From Acidobacteriaceae bacterium (GTDB lineage: Bacteria; Acidobacteriota; Terriglobia; Terriglobales; Acidobacteriaceae): a stretch of 5,878 nt of DNA. The notes beneath the pieces were generated by a model. It was not told the origin of the DNA. It did no database searches and saw nothing but the letters and a program-made list of their open reading frames with translations. Each line of letters begins with the position of its first letter. The stretch's first letter is position 1. Made by a program: the position numbers and the translations under genes. Positions 1 through 5,878 of the stretch are shown in pieces. The stretch spans positions 1 to 5,878 of the forward strand of contig JASHUR010000353.1 in assembly GCA_030039895.1 (NCBI GenBank), written 5' to 3'.

Positions 1-2847
1 GACCGCGTGTCGTCCGCGATTACCGGTATAGCCGATGGTGACAGCCAGGTCATTCGTCGGCTGCCACTGCATGTTGAAGGTAAAGTTCATTGTGTACGGA
101 AGGACGTTCTTCGGATTGTAGGCGCCGAAATTCAGTGTCGCCGTGCAGGCCGTATAGTCCTCCTGGTTGACGATCGCGCCGCAGGTCTTGCCCACGCTGC
201 CGTCGTACAGAGTTGTGTTTCCGGTCATTGTATTGAGTTGGGTTTGCAGCGCTTCCTTGATCACTGCCGGATTAGCGCTAGGCGCAACAAAGGGAGTCGG
301 GCTCGAGAGTGGTGTACCAAGACTGCCTTTGCCGGCACTTACAACAGAGATGAGAGGCGCAGACTCCGTTACACCAAAAGGACCGCCGATGGTACTGCCG
401 GCAGGCTGGGATAGATAGGCGAAGTACTCGCCGCGGTCATAATAGAGACCGAACCCGCCCCGGAATACGACCGAGCCGTGCCCCTGCTTCGGCGCCCAGG
501 CAAAGCCAACACGCGGAGAAATGCCCCATTGGCGCCCGGTGAGGGTTGAATCGCTTACGCCCGCTGTTGGATCGTATTTGTTGTTCCCGGCGACGACGAA
601 TCCGGGGTTATTGACAATGAAACCACTCGTAGTATCGCCGCTCACGCTGTAGAGGCTGGGGTCAAAATTGAAAATATTGCCGTACTTTTCGGTCAGACCA
701 CCGTGATAGTCGTAGCGAACGCCGGCAGTAATGCTCAAGTTCGGCAGTGCCTGCCATTTGTCCTGGGCATATCCGGAGACTTCATTCGAGCGGTAATAGC
801 GGTCCGCGAGATTCTTACCGGTTTGCGGATCGATCGTATCCAAGACAGTGGCTTCTGAGCTTTGGTCTTCAAGGAAAGACTCGAAGGTCTTGCTTTCTAC
901 TGCCGCGATACCGCCGCGATTGTTATCAATGTTCAACTGGGTATAGCTGTAACCACCGCCGAAGATCAGCGTGTGATTACCCAACTCCAAAATCAGGTTG
1001 GTCGACGGATTAATGCGATTCTGGTAGTAGCCCATATTAGTGAACGCGCTGAATGGGCCGACCTTGAGCCCCGGCGAAACGGTGGTATCAGCAGCGAATT
1101 CCTTGAGCAGCAAGCCTGGCAGGAAATTGAATTTGTCGGAGGACGGTGCACCGGAATACGCCGCATTAATGCCGCAGGTCGGATCGCCGCCACAGGTGAC
1201 GCCCTGCGTGTAGTAACTATAGGAGCCCATGCGCGCAAAACCGAGGCGCTGCTCCCAGTTGAGTTTGGAACCGATGGATTTGGTGTTATCGATGGAGAAT
1301 ACCTGCGAGCCATTGTTCTGGGTCTGCGGGAAACCTGCAGTGTCAGAGGCATTGTAGGGCTTGTTCACCGGATCATTTTGATAGTAGTACTTCAACGACA
1401 GATGATCGGTGTTGCTGAGGTTGTAGTCGATGGCAGCCGTTGCCTGTTCCCCGGTCATCAACGAAGTTCCGATCAGCGTCACGTTTGGCACACCGTATTG
1501 GAACGGACCGGATACTTGCGCCGACGGAATGAGGTAGCTTCCATCGGGCAGCTTGGCGTTCAGAAGCGCCGTCGCGACAGGTCCGATGTTTGCTGGATCG
1601 AAGGTTTTGCCTCCCCATTCCGTTGCGGCAGCCGCAAGGCCCGCGGCTGAACGGTCACTGGTAAGCCCGCTCGGAACGTTAAACTGAGACAGACCAGTCG
1701 ACTGGTCAGAGTCGTTCAGGTACTGGAAAGCAACGAAGAAGAAGAGCTTGTCTTTCTTGATGGGCCCGCCAAGCGATGCTCCGGTCGTCCAGCGATGCAG
1801 CGAGGGAACAACCAGAGACTTAGGGAAAGCCCCTATCCCCTGCTGCGAAAGCTCATATGCCTGATTAAAGAAGAAGGGCGAAGCGTTCAGTGCGCGGTTG
1901 GCGAAGCTGCTCCAAAGCTGGCCGTGGAAGTCGTTGCTCCCGGTCGCAGTGTTCACATCGATCTGCGCGCCGCTGGTCGCACCCTGCTGGGCATCGTACA
2001 TGGAGGTATTCACGCGAAGCTCGGTGATGAACTGTGGCGGAGGAGAAGGCAGGCTATTGCCATTGGAACCATAGACCGATGTGCCAACAGGGTTTGCTCC
2101 TCCGATGGCGGCTGAGCCGGCTGAAGATGAAGCAGAAGTGCTGCCGCCACCGATGTTGAAGTTGTAGCGCTGCGATGTGTCGCCGCTGGAGCTTTTACCG
2201 TTAAAAATGTTGGAGACATCGACACCATTGACCTGGAAGGTGTTGGAGGTGTCGCGCTGCCCGTTGGCCCAGATCGGCTGGTTGCCAAGTCCGGCGTTTG
2301 TGTCCAGACCGCTCAGCAGCTCCGCGTTCACGCCCGGAGCCAGCACTGCCAACTGAGTAAAGCTGCCCGTCGCCAACGGCGTCAGCGCAATCTGCTCTTT
2401 GTCCAGCGTGTAGCCGTTCGTGGTATCGGTCGAGTTAATCAACGGATTCGCAGTCACCGTTACCGATGTCGCGACATGACCCACCTTGAGCGTGATATGC
2501 AAGGTGGTGGCGCTGGCCTCCTGGACCTGAATCGCCGGCAGGTTCGTTGTGTCGAAGCCGTCATGGCTGGCCTGCACATCATAGCTGCCGATGGGAAGAT
2601 TGAAGATTTGGAAGAATCCGTTTTGCTGCGACATCACGCTGCGCGTCAGGTTGGTCTGCGTGTTGACCACTGTTACCTTTGCGCCCGGGATGGCCGCGCC
2701 GGAAGAATCCAGCACAGTGCCGTTCAGGGAGCCCAGGGTTTGCTGAGAATGAGCCGGGAAAGCAATTGTCAGGGTTAAGAGCAGAGCAACCGAAGCAAAA
2801 AGACGAAGGAGCCGCAGACTTCTGCGGCAACACAGATTCATTTCCAT
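1..2847 (-). CDS. Oar-like TonB-dependent outer-membrane receptor with N-terminal carboxypeptidase-regulatory-like domain (3' end beyond the window)
   Basis: The frame is open for all 949 codons from ATG at 2847 to the window edge, with no stop or frameshift. Residues 1-35 form a signal peptide (basic CCRRS region, Leu-rich core, cleavage near AHS/QQ). Residues 38-120 match a carboxypeptidase-regulatory-like beta-sandwich (GTVLDSSGAAIPGAKVTV, then NGFFQIFNLPIGSYDV). The plug spans about 125-300 (QVNGVDVSN; FITELRVNTSMYDAQQGATS), and the barrel begins near 305 (SNDFHGQLWSSFANRALNAS; LGGPIKKDKLFFF). The visible end, YTGNRGRH, is typical of these receptors shortly before their last strands. Family members usually run about 1,100-1,200 residues, so perhaps 150-250 are missing. 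Such proteins use TonB-ExbBD energy to import large substrates, or act in adhesion like Oar; the substrate cannot be read from sequence. ATG 2847 is preferred over ATG 2841 because GAGAGG (2855-2860) lies 7 bases upstream. No plug-side TonB box is obvious. Family assignment is firm; Acidobacteriota origin is inferred. Confidence 0.93.
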   Translation of the reverse strand, partial: MEMNLCCRRSLRLLRLFASVALLLTLTIAFPAHSQQTLGSLNGTVLDSSGAAIPGAKVTVVNTQTNLTRSVMSQQNGFFQIFNLPIGSYDVQASHDGFDTTNLPAIQVQEASATTLHITLKVGHVATSVTVTANPLINSTDTTNGYTLDKEQIALTPLATGSFTQLAVLAPGVNAELLSGLDTNAGLGNQPIWANGQRDTSNTFQVNGVDVSNIFNGKSSSGDTSQRYNFNIGGGSTSASSSAGSAAIGGANPVGTSVYGSNGNSLPSPPPQFITELRVNTSMYDAQQGATSGAQIDVNTATGSNDFHGQLWSSFANRALNASPFFFNQAYELSQQGIGAFPKSLVVPSLHRWTTGASLGGPIKKDKLFFFVAFQYLNDSDQSTGLSQFNVPSGLTSDRSAAGLAAAATEWGGKTFDPANIGPVATALLNAKLPDGSYLIPSAQVSGPFQYGVPNVTLIGTSLMTGEQATAAIDYNLSNTDHLSLKYYYQNDPVNKPYNASDTAGFPQTQNNGSQVFSIDNTKSIGSKLNWEQRLGFARMGSYSYYTQGVTCGGDPTCGINAAYSGAPSSDKFNFLPGLLLKEFAADTTVSPGLKVGPFSAFTNMGYYQNRINPSTNLILELGNHTLIFGGGYSYTQLNIDNNRGGIAAVESKTFESFLEDQSSEATVLDTIDPQTGKNLADRYYRSNEVSGYAQDKWQALPNLSITAGVRYDYHGGLTEKYGNIFNFDPSLYSVSGDTTSGFIVNNPGFVVAGNNKYDPTAGVSDSTLTGRQWGISPRVGFAWAPKQGHGSVVFRGGFGLYYDRGEYFAYLSQPAGSTIGGPFGVTESAPLISVVSAGKGSLGTPLSSPTPFVAPSANPAVIKEALQTQLNTMTGNTTLYDGSVGKTCGAIVNQEDYTACTATLNFGAYNPKNVLPYTMNFTFNMQWQPTNDLAVTIGYTGNRGRHAV

Positions 2848-2924
2848 TGCACAGCCTCTCAAAAACTTCGGGATAGACGCTTGTAAACCCGCGTCAGCGT
2901 TAGGTATCGGGATCCGCTATATGT

Positions 2925-2936
2925 GGCCCAAGTATA
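2925..2936 (-). promoter_or_regulatory. candidate -10 element for the receptor gene
   Basis: Reading leftwards on the minus strand, TATACT at 2936-2931 matches the sigma-70 -10 consensus at five of six positions. It would give a leader of roughly 75-80 bases before ATG 2847. No convincing -35 hexamer sits 16-18 bases upstream of it, so this is only a candidate. A short inverted repeat in the leader (GACGC 2876-2880 pairing with GCGTC 2891-2895) could form a small hairpin in the transcript. Confidence 0.27.
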
Positions 2937-3125
2937 TGAAAACGCCGAAAGTCGAATATGAATAACAGATGAATTTTTGAAGCATAGAGCCAAACATCGA
3001 TGTCTACCATTAGAAGATTTAAGAACTTTATGCTCGCTATTTAAGTCATGAATGAACTCCACCAGCCAACCTGTTGAAAACATGGCATTCATGTGCAAAA
3101 CCGGCGTCAATTCTTGGCCTCAGCA

Positions 3126-3143
3126 GTTAACACGAGGGTTAAC
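3126..3143. repeat. GTTAAC inverted repeat, possible operator
   Basis: Two copies of the palindromic hexamer GTTAAC (3126-3131 and 3138-3143) are separated by six bases (ACGAGG), so their centres lie 12 bases apart, near one helical turn. The arrangement resembles a binding site for a dimeric regulator, and it lies about 280 bases upstream of the receptor start codon. Nothing shows which regulator would bind, and a pair of six-base words can arise by chance. Confidence 0.25.
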
Positions 3144-3220
3144 CAGATTTTTAGTGACGAGCGGCACAACGTCAGCGATATCCGCCGCCAATGACAATCC
3201 TGTACCGGCCATTCGCGCGC

Positions 3221-3252
3221 AAAAAGAATAAGCCAGCTGGTGCTGGCTTATT
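3221..3252 (-). terminator. intrinsic (Rho-independent) terminator of the beta-barrel protein gene
   Basis: AATAAGCCAGC (3227-3237) and GCTGGCTTATT (3242-3252) form a perfect 11-base-pair stem closed by a four-base loop (TGGT on the plus strand). On the minus strand the stem is followed by CTTTTT (3226-3221), giving the U-tract. It lies 49 bases past the TAG of the beta-barrel gene (3302-3304) and points the same way. On the plus strand only two T residues complete the hairpin and no T-run follows, so it should act in one direction. It separates that transcript from the receptor gene downstream. Confidence 0.9.
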
Positions 3253-3301
3253 GTGTCCTTCAAGGGTTTTTGCCTTACAGGCTCAGGCCGCTCGCCCTAA
3301 A

Positions 3302-4081
3302 CTATTTCGGGTGCTGACGCCCAAACCGGTAAACCACCCCGATGTTGAATCCCAAATTATTCTGTGTGTCGCTTCCATAACGGCTGAGCAGGTAGACAGA
3401 GCTGAGGCGGATTGCGAGTCCAGGGCCGAGGTTATAGTCCACAGCCACACCGGGGCTCACGTTTAGAGCATTGCCGTCGGGATACAGGCCAATATATGAC
3501 CCCGGCAGGCCGCCGGTTCCGGTGCTGAAGTTGCCATGCCCGGCGCCAGCCAGCACATATGCGCTCCACCCCCAGTGCTGCCCCTCAAAAAAGCGATATT
3601 GAGGACCAGCCATAAATGTGTACTGGCTGATACTCGGCGAAAACACCTGGTAAGGGTTCACATTGGTGTATGTCGTGCCATAGTAGCCGCGAAAATCTGC
3701 GGTCGCGCCCAGCCTGCCGTGGAAATAATCAGTAAAACCGACGTTCCAGTCCGCCTCGCTGGTCTTCTGCAGGTTTTGGCCGGGGCGGAAGCGCAGATAC
3801 CCGCCACCGAAATAAGCCTCGTATTGATGGGAATAGGTGTCCTCAATAATGTGCCGGATGCGTTGCCGGTGACGGGCCTTGATGCGTTCACGGGCCTCAC
3901 GCAGTACCTCAACCCGCTGCTGTGGGGTTTGCTGCTGACCCTGCGTTTCCGCCTCAATCTGCGATGTTGTTGTCTGCTGCTGGGCTGAGGTATCCTGCGC
4001 GTGCACAAATGACGGCGAGGTCAAAGTAACCAGAGCCAAAATCGGATACGCCAGGTATCCTCTACGCTTTCCAAAATGCAT
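3302..4081 (-). CDS. small outer-membrane beta-barrel protein, function unknown
   Basis: A 259-residue protein with a clear signal peptide: GKRR at 4-7, a hydrophobic core at about 9-24, and cleavage after VHA at 28. The mature protein opens with a Gln/Thr-rich stretch (about 30-55), then a highly basic predicted helix (about 56-80, with VEVLREARERIKARHRQR). From about 86 it becomes alternating aromatic/Gly-rich strands (YEAYFGGGYLRFRPG; WGWSAYVLAGAGHG; LAIRLSSVYLLSRYG; FNIGVVYRFG) typical of an 8-10-stranded barrel. The last strand ends in YRFG followed by a short RQHPK tail. ATG 4081 is preferred over an upstream in-frame GTG (4099) because GGAGG lies before it and the signal peptide then has normal length. 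It resembles uncharacterised acidobacterial porin-like/OmpA-barrel proteins; no OmpA peptidoglycan-binding domain is present. It is transcribed alone and ends at a strong terminator. Barrel nature is fairly sure; substrate or partner is unknown. Confidence 0.85.
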   Translation of the reverse strand: MHFGKRRGYLAYPILALVTLTSPSFVHAQDTSAQQQTTTSQIEAETQGQQQTPQQRVEVLREARERIKARHRQRIRHIIEDTYSHQYEAYFGGGYLRFRPGQNLQKTSEADWNVGFTDYFHGRLGATADFRGYYGTTYTNVNPYQVFSPSISQYTFMAGPQYRFFEGQHWGWSAYVLAGAGHGNFSTGTGGLPGSYIGLYPDGNALNVSPGVAVDYNLGPGLAIRLSSVYLLSRYGSDTQNNLGFNIGVVYRFGRQHPK

Positions 4082-4092
4082 GAATGGTGAAG

Positions 4093-4097
4093 CCTCC
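4093..4097 (-). promoter_or_regulatory. ribosome binding site that decides the beta-barrel protein start
   Basis: Minus-strand GGAGG (4097-4093) lies 11 bases before ATG 4081, slightly far but usable. The alternative GTG start at 4099 overlaps this site and has only A-rich or C-rich sequence upstream with no purine-rich motif at the usual distance. The later ATG is therefore the better start. Confidence 0.55.
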
Positions 4098-4219
4098 ACT
4101 GCCTGTTTCTGCTGGGGGTTAAGTCAACACAAACCAAATCTTTCCGTCTTATGTATTAAATCATCCCGCAGGGTGTTGAGGCGCGCCGCAGCTCCAGGAA
4201 TTACGCTCTTTGGAATTTC

Positions 4220-4246
4220 TTGAACGGCCACTTTCGGCAGTATGCT
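4220..4246 (+). promoter_or_regulatory. candidate promoter of the cytochrome-glycosyltransferase pair
   Basis: TTGAAC (4220-4225) and TATGCT (4241-4246) each match the sigma-70 consensus at four of six positions, with a 15-base spacer (16 if CTTGAA is used). This would start transcription near 4253, leaving a leader of about 30 bases before ATG 4283. It sits in the 201-base divergent region between the beta-barrel gene and the cytochrome gene. The match is modest and the spacer short; no clear promoter for the minus-strand gene was found in the same region. Confidence 0.3.
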
Positions 4247-4282
4247 GTTGAAGTCTGACCACAAAAGGACACCTCTTTAATA

Positions 4283-4873
4283 ATGAAGAAATTTCTACTC
4301 GGCTTCATCGCGGGTCTCGTTCTGGTTCCCGCCGCAGTATTGATATATATCCGGTACGGCAATCTTCCCGTAGCGGTCGTCGATCCGCCCTTCCTGATGG
4401 AAAAGCTACTTGTAAGAACTCCACTCCATGCCCGTATTGATCGTGAAATGCCGCAAAGTTCGCCGATTCAACCCACGGATGCCAACCTTGAAGCCGGAGC
4501 GCACATTTACCGCCAGGACTGCGCGACCTGCCACGGCCTGCCTGGCGAAGCCTCGCCGTTTGCCGTGCACATGTATCCTTCGGCGCCACAGCTTTGGAAG
4601 TCCCACCGCGCAGGTGTCGTCGGAGTCAGCGATGACCCTCCCGGCGAAACCTATTGGAAGGTCGATAATGGCATACGCCTGACTGGAATGCCGGCCTTCA
4701 ATAAGGTGCTGAGTCAGAACCAGATCTGGCAGGTAACGCTGTTGCTCGCGAATGCGAACAAGCCCATGCCTGCCGGCACCGAGGCCGTTCTGAAGGAGCC
4801 GCTCCATCTTGACACAGCCGTTCCAGCTCCACCGCCAACGGCTTCTGACACGGCCAAGCCAAAAAGGAAGTAG
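4283..4873 (+). CDS. membrane-anchored mono-heme c-type cytochrome
   Basis: A 196-residue periplasmic electron carrier. Residues 4-23 are an N-terminal transmembrane segment after MKK with no evident cleavage site, so the protein is probably anchored with its heme domain in the periplasm. The heme-binding motif is C80-A-T-C83-H84 in QDCATCHGLPGE. M136 in NGIRLTGMPAF is the probable distal iron ligand, and the following helix (SQNQIWQVTLLLANA) is the usual C-terminal helix of a class I fold (Cytochrome_CBB3-type domain). A conserved-looking stretch before the heme (DPPFLMEKLLVRTPLHARI, 34-52) also occurs, as I recall, in related single-heme cytochromes. The tail after 160 is Pro/Ala/Lys-rich and probably disordered. 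The start has an AAAGGA site about 13 bases upstream, a long spacing. The stop abuts the glycosyltransferase start, implying one transcript. Its electron partner (terminal oxidase or dehydrogenase) is not in the window. Confidence 0.9.
   Translation: MKKFLLGFIAGLVLVPAAVLIYIRYGNLPVAVVDPPFLMEKLLVRTPLHARIDREMPQSSPIQPTDANLEAGAHIYRQDCATCHGLPGEASPFAVHMYPSAPQLWKSHRAGVVGVSDDPPGETYWKVDNGIRLTGMPAFNKVLSQNQIWQVTLLLANANKPMPAGTEAVLKEPLHLDTAVPAPPPTASDTAKPKRK
4864..4868 (+). promoter_or_regulatory. ribosome binding site of the glycosyltransferase, inside the cytochrome gene
   Basis: AAGGA lies five bases before ATG 4874 and is encoded by the terminal Lys codons of the cytochrome. It supports Met1 at 4874 over the in-frame Met at 4895, which lacks such a site. 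The TAG stop of the cytochrome (4871-4873) lies between the site and the start, so termination and re-initiation are probably coupled. Confidence 0.7.
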
Positions 4874-5671
4874 ATGCCCGACCAGCCTGCCTCTATGCGG
4901 CCTACCTTGTCCGTTGCGATGATCGCCCGCAATGAGGAGAAAAACCTGCCCCGCACCCTTGAAAGCGTCCGCTGGGCCGACGAAATCGTCATCGTCGACT
5001 CCGGTTCTGTAGATCGTACGCCGGAGATCGCGCGCTCCTTCGGCGCGCAACATTCGTTTAACCGCGATTTCAAGGGACATCCTGAACAGAAGACCATAGC
5101 CATTGGCAAGTGCACCAGCGACTGGATTCTTCTGCTCGATGCCGACGAAGCGGTAAGCCCCGAGTTGGCAGTGGAGATACAGCAGACCATCGCCAATCCA
5201 AAGTATGAGGCCTACTGGATTCCCCGCCTCAACCTCTTCATGGACCGCTGGATCCGCCACGGCGGTTTTTACCCCGACTGCAAGCTGCGTCTGTGGCGGC
5301 GTGGCAGCGCGCAGATGGAAACGAATGTCGGGCCTCACGGAACTCCACAATTTGACGGACCAAAGGGCACGCTGAAGCACGACTTGATTCACCATGCATA
5401 TCCCAGCTTTGAGCTGTACCTGAGCCACATGAACGACTACAGTTCAGAGAATGTGGCAGTGATGGTCGAGCGCGGCAAGGCGAGCTCGACCGTAGGCTTC
5501 CTACGACTGGCCCTGCTCAACCCCCTCGCCACCTTCATCAAGAATTACTTCTTCCGGCTCGGCTTTCTCGACGGAATTCCCGGGTTGATCTACCACATCA
5601 ACCACTCGGTTTATGTTCATTGGAAGTATGTGAAAGCGTGGGAGGCGAGGAAGAAACCCGCGAAAGATTGA
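4874..5671 (+). CDS. family 2 glycosyltransferase, WaaE/KdtX-like (beta-1,4-glucosyltransferase type)
   Basis: A 265-residue inverting GT-A enzyme expected to transfer a sugar from a nucleotide donor at the cytoplasmic face of the inner membrane. The N-terminal Rossmann-like part shows LSVAMIARNEEKNLPRTLES (12-31) and DEIVIVDSGSVDRTPEIA (36-53). The metal- and nucleotide-binding DxD is D89-A-D91-E within WILLLDADEAVS. Acceptor-side features of the WaaE-like group follow: RHGGFYPDCKLRLWRRG (128-144) and an HHAY motif near 173-176. The end is a conserved hydrophobic/amphipathic segment (FIKNYFFRLGFLDGIPGLIYH, about 221-241, then KYVKAWE) that probably attaches to the membrane. Length is normal for the group (about 250-270). 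WaaE/KdtX homologues add glucose to lipopolysaccharide inner core; the acceptor here could instead be another surface glycan. It is apparently co-transcribed with the cytochrome (zero spacing). No lipid A or core genes lie nearby, so the exact role is inferred. Confidence 0.9.
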   Translation: MPDQPASMRPTLSVAMIARNEEKNLPRTLESVRWADEIVIVDSGSVDRTPEIARSFGAQHSFNRDFKGHPEQKTIAIGKCTSDWILLLDADEAVSPELAVEIQQTIANPKYEAYWIPRLNLFMDRWIRHGGFYPDCKLRLWRRGSAQMETNVGPHGTPQFDGPKGTLKHDLIHHAYPSFELYLSHMNDYSSENVAVMVERGKASSTVGFLRLALLNPLATFIKNYFFRLGFLDGIPGLIYHINHSVYVHWKYVKAWEARKKPAKD

Positions 5672-5691
5672 TCTCGCCGAGCGGTCTGAAG

Positions 5692-5767
5692 TGGTGAGCT
5701 CGCTGGGATTCGAACCCAGGACCCACGCCTTAAAAGGGCGTTGCTCTACCACCTGAGCTACGAGCTC
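5692..5767 (-). tRNA. tRNA-Lys (anticodon UUU)
   Basis: All cloverleaf parts pair on the minus strand. The acceptor stem GAGCTCG (5767-5761) pairs with CGAGCTC (5702-5696). The D arm is GCTC..GAGC (5758-5743). The anticodon arm is ACGCC/GGCGT (5741-5725) with loop CTTTTAA, placing anticodon TTT at 5734-5732. The variable loop has five bases (GGGTC), and the T arm CTGGG/CCCAG encloses TTCGAAT (5719-5703). The discriminator is A (5695) and CCA is encoded (5694-5692). The total is 76 bases with CCA. It decodes AAA and AAG by wobble. It converges on the glycosyltransferase gene, 20 bases away, and no clear terminator is visible between them. Confidence 0.98.
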
Positions 5768-5878
5768 TTACTTCTTCAAAGTTATCACAGCAAGCCAGTA
5801 TCCAGTCCTGACTCACGAACTCGAAATCCCATCGAACTGGTCCGGCCCCGCGCCTCAAAATGACACAGTTCAAGGGGC

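Larger units (their letters stand above)
2848..3220. other. non-coding intergenic region upstream of the receptor gene
   Basis: This 373-base stretch holds no gene I can support. It is visibly richer in A and T than the flanking genes, especially about 2930-3060. It carries the receptor's ribosome binding site (2855-2860), a candidate -10 element (2931-2936), a small leader hairpin (2876-2895), a 10-base palindrome ACATCGATGT (2994-3003) and a GTTAAC inverted repeat (3126-3143). Open frames here, such as a minus-strand frame ending at 2859, start with TTG and have no ribosome binding site or recognisable protein features. The length suits a regulated promoter region. Confidence 0.6.

Noticed and set aside
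862..1650. A 262-codon plus-strand open frame
   Set aside because: It is antisense to the receptor gene, whose reverse-strand frame gives a coherent barrel sequence; the plus-strand product has no recognisable features.
2859..3110. An 83-codon minus-strand open frame in the intergenic region
   Set aside because: It begins with TTG, has no ribosome binding site, and has no recognisable protein features; it lies where the receptor's promoter and leader should be.
3082..3110. Minus-strand TTGACG with TGCCAT 17 bases on, as a receptor promoter
   Set aside because: The -35 is good but the -10 matches only three of six positions, and the resulting leader would exceed 220 bases.
3191..3466. A 91-codon plus-strand open frame
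   Set aside because: It crosses the terminator hairpin and then runs antisense to the beta-barrel gene; no supporting start signal or protein features.
4406..5428. A 340-codon minus-strand open frame opposite the cytochrome and glycosyltransferase genes
   Set aside because: It lies antisense to two genes with clear catalytic and heme motifs, shows no domain or signal sequence, and is the kind of mirror frame that higher-G+C coding DNA produces.
5501..5752. An 83-codon minus-strand open frame
   Set aside because: It starts inside the tRNA gene and continues antisense to the glycosyltransferase gene.
5768..5878. A promoter for the tRNA gene in the last 111 bases
   Set aside because: Weak -10-like words (GATACT, GATAAC) are present on the minus strand but none has a fitting -35 at 16-18 bases.
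1..5878. CRISPR array, insertion sequence, integrase, toxin-antitoxin or defence system
   Set aside because: No regularly spaced repeats, transposase motifs, long terminal inverted repeats or small paired frames with start signals are visible; the genes are ordinary envelope and respiratory functions.

Overview
The window most likely comes from the chromosome of an acidobacterium (Acidobacteriota, class Terriglobia). This inference rests mainly on the large Oar-like TonB-dependent receptor filling the left half: a carboxypeptidase-regulatory-like N-terminal domain followed by plug and barrel, a form these genomes carry in many paralogous copies. A signal peptide-bearing beta-barrel protein, a membrane-anchored mono-heme cytochrome c with a GMPAF distal-ligand motif, and moderately high G+C fit a diderm soil bacterium. 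Genus cannot be decided from this window.

Layout. Positions 2847 to 1 (minus strand) hold one uninterrupted reading frame of 949 codons: the receptor gene, complete at its 5' end and running off the left edge. Positions 2848-3220 are an AT-richer non-coding stretch with the receptor's leader and probable promoter. At 3221-3252 lies a near-ideal intrinsic terminator serving the next minus-strand gene, a 259-residue outer-membrane beta-barrel protein (3302-4081). A divergent intergenic region (4082-4282) separates this from a plus-strand pair: a mono-heme c-type cytochrome (4283-4873) and a WaaE-like family 2 glycosyltransferase (4874-5671). The cytochrome stop codon directly abuts the glycosyltransferase start. 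Convergent to this pair and only 20 bases beyond it is a complete tRNA-Lys(UUU) gene with encoded CCA (5692-5767, minus). The last 111 bases hold no supportable gene.

How the genes fit together. All four proteins are predicted to act at the envelope: substrate uptake or adhesion at the outer membrane, a small barrel protein, a periplasmic electron carrier and a cytoplasmic-face sugar transferase for lipopolysaccharide or another surface glycan. Apart from the abutting cytochrome-glycosyltransferase pair, nothing in the sequence shows that they form one pathway. I found no mobile element, CRISPR array, defence cassette or clearly new system. The most useful points are the receptor gene truncated by the window edge, the tightly coupled but functionally mismatched pair, and the odd Gln-rich then Arg-rich linker in the small barrel protein.
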